Position numbers and translations under genes: made by a program
Source of the DNA: Buttiauxella selenatireducens
GTDB taxonomy: Bacteria; Pseudomonadota; Gammaproteobacteria; Enterobacterales; Enterobacteriaceae
Direction of reading: 5' to 3'
NCBI RefSeq assembly: GCF_031432975.1
Contig: NZ_CP133838.1
Span: forward strand, 1,302,001 to 1,366,000
DNA length: 64,000 nucleotides
Notes under the pieces: generated by a model
Databases searched by the model: none
Seen by the model: only the letters and a program-made list of their open reading frames with translations
What the model was told of the DNA's origin: nothing
Part shown: in pieces, positions 59,070 to 64,000 of the stretch
Layout of the letters: each line of letters begins with the position of its first letter
Position numbering within the stretch: position 1 is the first letter of the stretch

Positions 59070-59074
59070 TCCAG

Positions 59075-59101
59075 ACGGGCGCAAATTCTTGCGCCCGTTT
59101 T
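59075..59101. terminator. Bidirectional terminator glk / pyrR
   Basis: ACGGGCGCAA (59075-59084), loop ATTC, TTGCGCCCGT then T-run; it lies between convergent genes and its end abuts the pyrR stop. Confidence 0.85.
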
Positions 59102-59831
59102 ACAACCGCATTAACTGACGAAACTCTTTCACTTTGCTGCGACTCACTGGCACCTGAAAATCCAAATCCCGCAGACGCAAAATATAGGTATTGTTAAACC
59201 ACGGCTCAATCTCGCGGATTTTGCTGAGGTTCACGCAATACGAGCGATGGCAGCGGAAGAAATGGCTTTCAGGCAGGCGGTTGCAAAACTCAGTGATATT
59301 CATCGACATCACATACGCTTCACGCCGGGTATAGACAAACGTCATTTTCTCGTGGGCTTCGGCGTAGTAAATATCGTTAATATCCGTAACGATAATGCGC
59401 TCATCTTTCACCAGATTAATCGTCAGCGCTTCGCGGCTCGAGGTGTTTCCAGATGCGGGCGCGTTTTGTTGCTGGTAAGCGGCTTCCAGTTTTTGCAGCA
59501 TCCCAATAATGCGTGACTCTTGATAAGGCTTCAGAATGTAGTCGAACGCTTCCAGCTCAAAGGCTTCTACTGCGTGTTCTTTCCAGGCCGTGATAAACAC
59601 AATAAACGGCTTATGGGCAAACTTACTGATATTTTGCGCCAGCAAAACACCGTCTAATGATGGAATGTTGATGTCCAAAAATATGGCGTCAACTTCATGA
59701 TGCTGAAGATATTTCAGTACATCCATACCGTCATCAAAGATGCCGACAACGTCCATCTGGCTATACTCTTTAATCAGCCAGTTCAGTTCCTGCTGCGCCA
59801 GCACTTCATCTTCTACGATGAGAACTTTCAT
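59100..59831 (-). CDS. pyrR: LytTR response regulator PyrR (YpdB)
   Basis: 243 residues (E. coli YpdB 244). The receiver domain carries [27 protein letters not shown] (phospho-acceptor) and DYILKPY. The LytTR DNA-binding domain starts near 140 ([37 protein letters not shown]). It is paired with PyrS; in E. coli this system senses extracellular pyruvate and activates yhjX. The start overlaps the pyrS stop by 4 bases. Confidence 0.94.
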   Translation of the reverse strand: MKVLIVEDEVLAQQELNWLIKEYSQMDVVGIFDDGMDVLKYLQHHEVDAIFLDINIPSLDGVLLAQNISKFAHKPFIVFITAWKEHAVEAFELEAFDYILKPYQESRIIGMLQKLEAAYQQQNAPASGNTSSREALTINLVKDERIIVTDINDIYYAEAHEKMTFVYTRREAYVMSMNITEFCNRLPESHFFRCHRSYCVNLSKIREIEPWFNNTYILRLRDLDFQVPVSRSKVKEFRQLMRL

Positions 59832-61534
59832 GCATGACCTCCTTGTTGCGACAATAACGGGGGAACGGCAGCGGCGGCGTGCGGCACGTAAAACGCAATC
59901 TCAGTACCCGGCTCAAGACGACGGATAATCAACCCTTCGCCATAAAGTAATTTTACGCGGTGGTGCACATTCAGCAGGCCAATTTTATTGCCGGGCATTT
60001 CATTGGCTTCCACGCGCTCGATAACCTGCGGATCAATACCATTACCGGTGTCCCTCACCGCAATACGCACTCGATTGCCGCTCTCTTCAACGCTGATGGT
60101 GACCACACCTTTGCCTTTACACGGCTGTATTCCGTGGACAATCGCATTCTCCACCAGTGGCTGAATGAGCAGGCTGGGGATCAGGCAATTCACCTCTTCA
60201 TCAATGTTATAAATCACGGTCAGCTTGTCGCCAAAACGCGCCTGCTCAATGGTGATGTAGTCCTTAATTTGATACAGCTCTTTCCTGATATCGATCTGCT
60301 CATCGTCTTTTAATTCAATGTTATAGCGCAGATAACGCGACAAGTTATAAATCAACTGGCGTGCGGTATCGGGATTCATACGAATAGAGGAAGAAATAGC
60401 ATTCAGCGCATTGAACAGAAAATGGGGGTTAATCTTGCTTTGTAATGCGCGTAACTCGGCTTTATTGGCCATCTCGCGCAGTTGTTCTGCACGAGAAACT
60501 TCCAACTGCGTTGAGATAATTTGCGAAAGTCCGACTGCCATTTCCTGCAACGTTGAGGTGATCTGGTGCGCGTGACGGTAATAAATTTTCAGCGTGCCGG
60601 TGACGACCCCTTTTTCCCACAGCGGAATAATAATGAGCGAGTGAATTTCCGGGGTGCGGTAGGCTTCATCATTATTCCTGATGATTATCTTACCTTCACG
60701 TAGTGAAAGTTGGGTCCTGGGGCTAATACCCACATCATTCTGCTTATAGTTATTTTCCCCAACACCCACATAAGCCAGCACTTTGTCGATATCGGTAATC
60801 GCTACGGCATCGGCGTTAATATCATTGCGAATAATCTCGCAAACCTGGCGCAGTGATTCGCTGTTCACGTTACGGAACAGCGGCAGCGTTTTGTTGGCGA
60901 TATCCAGCGCCAGCTTGGCCTGGCGCGCAGCGCTGGCCTCTTTTTCACCTTCGACACTTTGCACCAGCAGCACAATAAAGCCGATGGAGACGGTGCCGAT
61001 AATCATTGGAATACCAATCTTTGAAACGATGTCGATTCCTAAAGACACTGACGGAGCCCACAGCACCACCAGAATCATGGTCATCGTTTCGCACAACATC
61101 CCAGCAATAATTCCCACGCGCCAATGCTGCTCTTTCGGGATTTTGCGATTAATCCAACCGGCAATACACCCAGCGATAATACTGGTAATTAGGCAGGGAA
61201 TAGCGGTAATACCACCTATATCAATGAGATAACGGTGAAGCCCGGCAATAATCCCGGTAATGATACCCACCCAGGGGCCAAATAAGATCCCGCCCGCCAT
61301 CACGGCGATAATTCGCACATTGACCAGCGAGCCTTCAACATGCACGCCAGACCAGGTGCTGAACAAAGCAAACATAGAGAAAATAGCGGTGACCGCTAAT
61401 AACTCTTTGGGCGTGTGGGCATTTTTATGCAGTAGTTCGCGGAACAGACGGATGCGAATTAGAAAGAACAGGCAAATAAGCATCAGCGCCGCCCGGTCAA
61501 ATACCGCCAGCAGCATGTCAAAAATTTCGTGCAC
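59828..61534 (-). CDS. pyrS: Pyruvate-sensing histidine kinase PyrS (YpdA)
   Basis: About 568 residues from the GTG at 61534 ([19 protein letters not shown], aligned with MHEIFN in E. coli). Order: 5TM-5TMR_LYT membrane sensor (about 1-190), GAF domain (about 225-340), LytS-type kinase with the H-box [20 protein letters not shown] and ATPase motifs [10 protein letters not shown] and RDTGNGI. It phosphorylates PyrR. Upstream lies the 33-34 bp repeat array. Confidence 0.93.
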   Translation of the reverse strand: MHEIFDMLLAVFDRAALMLICLFFLIRIRLFRELLHKNAHTPKELLAVTAIFSMFALFSTWSGVHVEGSLVNVRIIAVMAGGILFGPWVGIITGIIAGLHRYLIDIGGITAIPCLITSIIAGCIAGWINRKIPKEQHWRVGIIAGMLCETMTMILVVLWAPSVSLGIDIVSKIGIPMIIGTVSIGFIVLLVQSVEGEKEASAARQAKLALDIANKTLPLFRNVNSESLRQVCEIIRNDINADAVAITDIDKVLAYVGVGENNYKQNDVGISPRTQLSLREGKIIIRNNDEAYRTPEIHSLIIIPLWEKGVVTGTLKIYYRHAHQITSTLQEMAVGLSQIISTQLEVSRAEQLREMANKAELRALQSKINPHFLFNALNAISSSIRMNPDTARQLIYNLSRYLRYNIELKDDEQIDIRKELYQIKDYITIEQARFGDKLTVIYNIDEEVNCLIPSLLIQPLVENAIVHGIQPCKGKGVVTISVEESGNRVRIAVRDTGNGIDPQVIERVEANEMPGNKIGLLNVHHRVKLLYGEGLIIRRLEPGTEIAFYVPHAAAAVPPLLSQQGGHA

Positions 61535-61618
61535 GGGTGACTCGAGTGACAAAGAATGGAAGGGTAATGATAAGGAAATTACTCAGCGGTTACCAGAAAT
61601 GGACACTTTTGCATGAAA

Positions 61619-61968
61619 CGCCCTCATCCCAGCCTTCTCCCCCAGGAGAAGGAGAAAGCGACAATCCCCTCTCCCTGGGGAGAAGGAGAAACTGACAATC
61701 CCCTCTCCCTGGGGAGAAGGAGAAACTGACAATTCCCTCTCCCTGGGAGAAGGATAAACTGACAATCCCCTCTCCCTGGGGAGAAGGAGAAACTGACAAT
61801 CCCTCTCCCTGGAGAGAAGGAGAAACTGACAATTCCCTCTCCCTGGGGAGAAGGAGAAACTGACAATCCCCTCTCCCTGGGGAGAAGGAGAAACTGACAA
61901 TCCCTCTCCCTGGAGAGAAGGAGAAACTGACAATCCCCTCTCCCTGGGGAGAGGGTTAGGGTGAGGGG
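61619..61968. repeat. REP-like element D expanded into a tandem array of nine 33-34 bp units
   Basis: Units begin GACAATCCCCTCTCCC and end AGAAACT, starting at 61660, 61694, 61728, 61761, 61795, 61828, 61862, 61896 and 61929. Each contains the palindrome CTCTCCC-tggg-GAGAAGG or a close variant. Units 3-5 and 6-8 share the same order of variants (AATTCC, AATCCCC, AATCCCTC with GGAGAG), so a block of about 100 bp has duplicated. The left flank CCCTCATCCCAGCCTTCTCC and the right flank GGGAGAGGGTTAGGGTGAGG are the arms of the same REP-like family seen at 14.3, 16.3 and 22.0 kb. Confidence 0.92.
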
Positions 61969-61972
61969 AAAA

Positions 61973-63214
61973 CTACTTCCCGCCCAACTGTTCACGACCC
62001 GCAGGGGTTAAATCACCTGGTGTCGCGCGTCCGTCAAAATCAACTTCAAAATCATCGGCAGCAAAATCAGGCGGTGATTTCCCTTCAACAAATGATGACC
62101 ACTGGCGCTCAAGGTACGCGGCATTTTTCTCACACCACGGTGCGGCGGCGATATACATCACGTTGCTATCGAACTCACCCTGATGCTCATTTTCAACGGC
62201 ATGAATCACATCGCAGTGCCAGAAAACGGTATCGCCCGCTTCCATATTCGGAATTGAGGAAATCCCAGTAAGTAAAAGGGGATGCCACTGTTCGTTAATA
62301 GAAAGTGCACGCCCAGGTTTTGCTTCACACAACGACTCTTCAGGCACATCGTCTTGTAATGCTCGCAGCAAAATGTAAGCCATCGCGTTCGCTACCGGCA
62401 GCAATGTCAGCGTGCCGCCATGCTTACGTTGTGGGCTCAGAGCCGTCCAGCCCTGGAAAGTACGGAACATAGAACAGACCGCCGGGGACGGGAATTCTCG
62501 TACTTCTGTACGACCCTCTGCGGCGAACGGGTTGTACTTCTGCCACTCACCGGAGAACACATGACGGTAAACATGACGGAAATTCTCATCCAGCCAGCGT
62601 TCAACAGAACCGCCATCCACATGCGGAGACAGGCCCAAAGAGTTAGAACGAGGCGGACGACGGCGGGTGCGGTCGGCATAGCTCACCACGCGATCCGGGT
62701 CGAAATGCTGCTTACCGTTGCTCTCGGTTTCCCATAAATTGTTCAGGAAAACCTGCACTGCTTTCATCCGTGCATGTTGGCGTGCTTCGACCTGTGGCTT
62801 CGACCAATAAATGCCATAGATTTGCGGCTTACTTGCAGCAAGTGTGCCGAAATAGTTGTCTTCTGCCGCATTTTTCAATTTCTCGACGAAGTTATTTCGC
62901 TCCAGATAATTCCCGACTTCCTCATTCCAGGCTTGAGCCTGAGCCTGTGGGAACACGCCTTTGACAGTGCAGCAGCCGCGCTGGCGAATCAGCGCCTTTT
63001 GTTGCTCGCTCACGCGATGATTCACAATGTCGTCGGCGTTAATCTGCGGCACAGGATTTTCACCGCGATCCATTTCAGCGCGAATTTCTGCAATCTGGCG
63101 CTTCATATCGCTTTCGAGTTGTTCAAAAGCGGCTTTGTAGCCAGGCAGCTCGTGGCGAAGTTTTTGTTTTATCTCACGGATAGCACGCGGTACGTCATCA
63201 ATGTGTAGGGTCAT
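61973..63214 (-). CDS. ybiU: DUF1479 protein YbiU
   Basis: 413 residues from the ATG at 63214 ([17 protein letters not shown]). It follows E. coli YbiU (421 residues) closely along its length: [59 protein letters not shown] and [19 protein letters not shown]. The spaced His-x-Asp (SPHVDGG) and later His (DVIHAVE), followed by an Arg-poor tail, suggest a 2-oxoglutarate/Fe(II) dioxygenase-like fold; this is inference. In K-12 ybiU lies elsewhere. It runs opposite to alaC. Confidence 0.88.
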   Translation of the reverse strand: MTLHIDDVPRAIREIKQKLRHELPGYKAAFEQLESDMKRQIAEIRAEMDRGENPVPQINADDIVNHRVSEQQKALIRQRGCCTVKGVFPQAQAQAWNEEVGNYLERNNFVEKLKNAAEDNYFGTLAASKPQIYGIYWSKPQVEARQHARMKAVQVFLNNLWETESNGKQHFDPDRVVSYADRTRRRPPRSNSLGLSPHVDGGSVERWLDENFRHVYRHVFSGEWQKYNPFAAEGRTEVREFPSPAVCSMFRTFQGWTALSPQRKHGGTLTLLPVANAMAYILLRALQDDVPEESLCEAKPGRALSINEQWHPLLLTGISSIPNMEAGDTVFWHCDVIHAVENEHQGEFDSNVMYIAAAPWCEKNAAYLERQWSSFVEGKSPPDFAADDFEVDFDGRATPGDLTPAGREQLGGK

Positions 63215-63302
63215 GGTAGGGCTCCACGTCATCGGGAATCAAAGTTATTGGTTTGTTGCGACACGGTTAATGTAATTCAGTTTAATCAAACAAAATAGGG
63301 AT

Positions 63303-63320
63303 AAGCTTCAAATGAAGCTT
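63303..63320. repeat. 8-bp inverted repeat upstream of alaC
   Basis: AAGCTTCA-AA-TGAAGCTT, exact, in the ybiU/alaC divergent region about 140 bp before the alaC start. Could be an operator; no regulator identified. Confidence 0.5.
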
Positions 63321-63458
63321 CCTCTTTTATGGGGAGTTAAAAATATTTCTCTTTCCCTCTCGACAGATGATTTTTATTCAGGCTATTTTCTAAGCAAGCC
63401 ACATCGCGTGGCAGCGTCGCTCGGACGGTCCGGGCGCTCACGTTAATCTGAGGAATTT

Positions 63459-64000
63459 ATGGCTGACTCCAGTCCAAAACGTCGTTTTTCGCGTATCGAT
63501 CGTCTCCCGCCGTATGTGTTTAATATCACCGCTGAACTGAAAATGGCGGCTCGTCGCCGTGGCGAAGATATTATCGATTTCAGTATGGGCAATCCTGATG
63601 GCCCGACTCCACCGCATATCGTTGAAAAACTCTGCACGGTTGCGCAGCGCGAAGACACGCACGGTTACTCCACCTCCCGAGGCATTCCGCGCTTACGTCG
63701 CGCAATTTCTCGCTGGTACAAAGATCGCTACGACGTTGAAATCGATCCCGAGAGTGAAGCGATTGTCACCATTGGTTCGAAAGAAGGCCTGGCGCACTTG
63801 ATGCTGGCAACCCTCGACCACGGCGACACCGTACTGGTGCCAAACCCAAGCTACCCGATTCATATTTACGGTGCGGTTATCGCCGGGGCGCAAGTGCGCT
63901 CAGTGCCGCTGGTGGAAGGCGTTGATTTCTTTGCCGAGCTGGAACGTGCGATCCGTGAAAGCTATCCGAAACCGAAAATGATGATCCTCGGCTTCCCGTC
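63459..64000 (+). CDS. alaC: Glutamate-pyruvate aminotransferase AlaC, N-terminal part (cut by window edge)
   Basis: From the ATG at 63459 (GAGGAATTT upstream) 180 residues are in the window, out of about 412 in E. coli AlaC. Features: FSRIDRLPPYVFNITAELKMAARRRGEDIIDFSMGNPDG, typical of class I/II PLP aminotransferases, HGYSTSRGIPRLRRAIS, and TIGSKEGLAHLMLA. The PLP lysine lies beyond the window. It transfers the amino group between glutamate and pyruvate to make alanine. Confidence 0.95.
   Translation, partial: MADSSPKRRFSRIDRLPPYVFNITAELKMAARRRGEDIIDFSMGNPDGPTPPHIVEKLCTVAQREDTHGYSTSRGIPRLRRAISRWYKDRYDVEIDPESEAIVTIGSKEGLAHLMLATLDHGDTVLVPNPSYPIHIYGAVIAGAQVRSVPLVEGVDFFAELERAIRESYPKPKMMILGFP

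Noticed and set aside
61660-61968. CRISPR array
   Set aside because: Units are contiguous without unique spacers, vary in length by one base, and no cas genes are near.
61583-61995. Open frames of 80-123 codons across the repeat array (repeating SPSPQGEG / FSFSPGRG)
   Set aside because: All three minus-strand frames are open because the unit lacks stops; the peptides are simple translations of the repeat and have no start signal.

Overview
This window is chromosomal DNA of a member of the Enterobacteriaceae close to the Escherichia/Enterobacter/Kluyvera/Buttiauxella group. Nearly every protein aligns by eye, over its full length, with an E. coli K-12 protein, and the order dapE-yffB-acrD-narQ-aegA ... 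nudK-ypfG-tktB-talA-maeB-hemF-amiA-ypeA-yfeZ-yfeY-yfeX-cysPUWAM-crr-ptsI-ptsH-cysK-cysZ-zipA-ligA-ypeB-yfeH-yfeR-tRNA(Lys,Val)-gltX-yfeC-tRNA(Ala)-pdeA-nupC-mntH-ypeC-yfeO-glk-pyrR-pyrS-alaC is the 51-54 min arm of the K-12 map in inverted orientation. The genus cannot be fixed from the sequence alone. No prophage, IS element or CRISPR array is visible. Layout: (1) 1-14.3 kb holds lysine biosynthesis (dapE, cut by the window edge), the AcrD efflux pump and an anaerobic nitrate block. Here narP lies directly behind narQ, and aegA and a complete napFDABC operon follow, so sensor, regulator and periplasmic nitrate reductase sit together; in K-12 they are dispersed. (2) 14.5-26.6 kb carries nudK, ypfG, pentose-phosphate genes (talA-tktB), NADP-malic enzyme, hemF-amiA and yfeZ/Y/X. 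(3) 26.9-36.6 kb is sulfur assimilation (cysPUWA, cysM, cysK, cysZ) wrapped around the PTS operon ptsHI-crr. ptsI shows an apparent one-base deletion at codon 9. (4) 36.8-45.7 kb has zipA-ligA-ypeB, yfeH/yfeR, a FlxA-like gene, the Lys-Val-Val-Val and Ala-Ala tRNA clusters, and gltX. (5) 45.9-64 kb mixes core and accessory genes: pdeA followed by a diguanylate cyclase, nupC, mntH with Fur and MntR sites, a YcgJ-like gene, ypeC, an aldo/keto reductase, an indolepyruvate decarboxylase (ipdC), yfeO, glk, the PyrSR pyruvate-sensing pair, a YbiU-like gene and the start of alaC. The structure that genes do not explain is mainly repeats. Four intergenic copies of a REP-like palindrome (CCCTCA...TGAGGG arms) have internally duplicated cores; the one at 61.6-62.0 kb has grown into a nine-unit array of 33-34 bp repeats. 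In addition the 3' end of tRNA-Lys plus its terminator is duplicated 165 bp away, an att-like scar enclosing a chain of small hairpins. The best places for a second look are these repeats, the tRNA-Lys scar, the ptsI frameshift, a Gly-to-Ser change in the CysK substrate loop, the nap/narQP cluster and the paired c-di-GMP enzymes.
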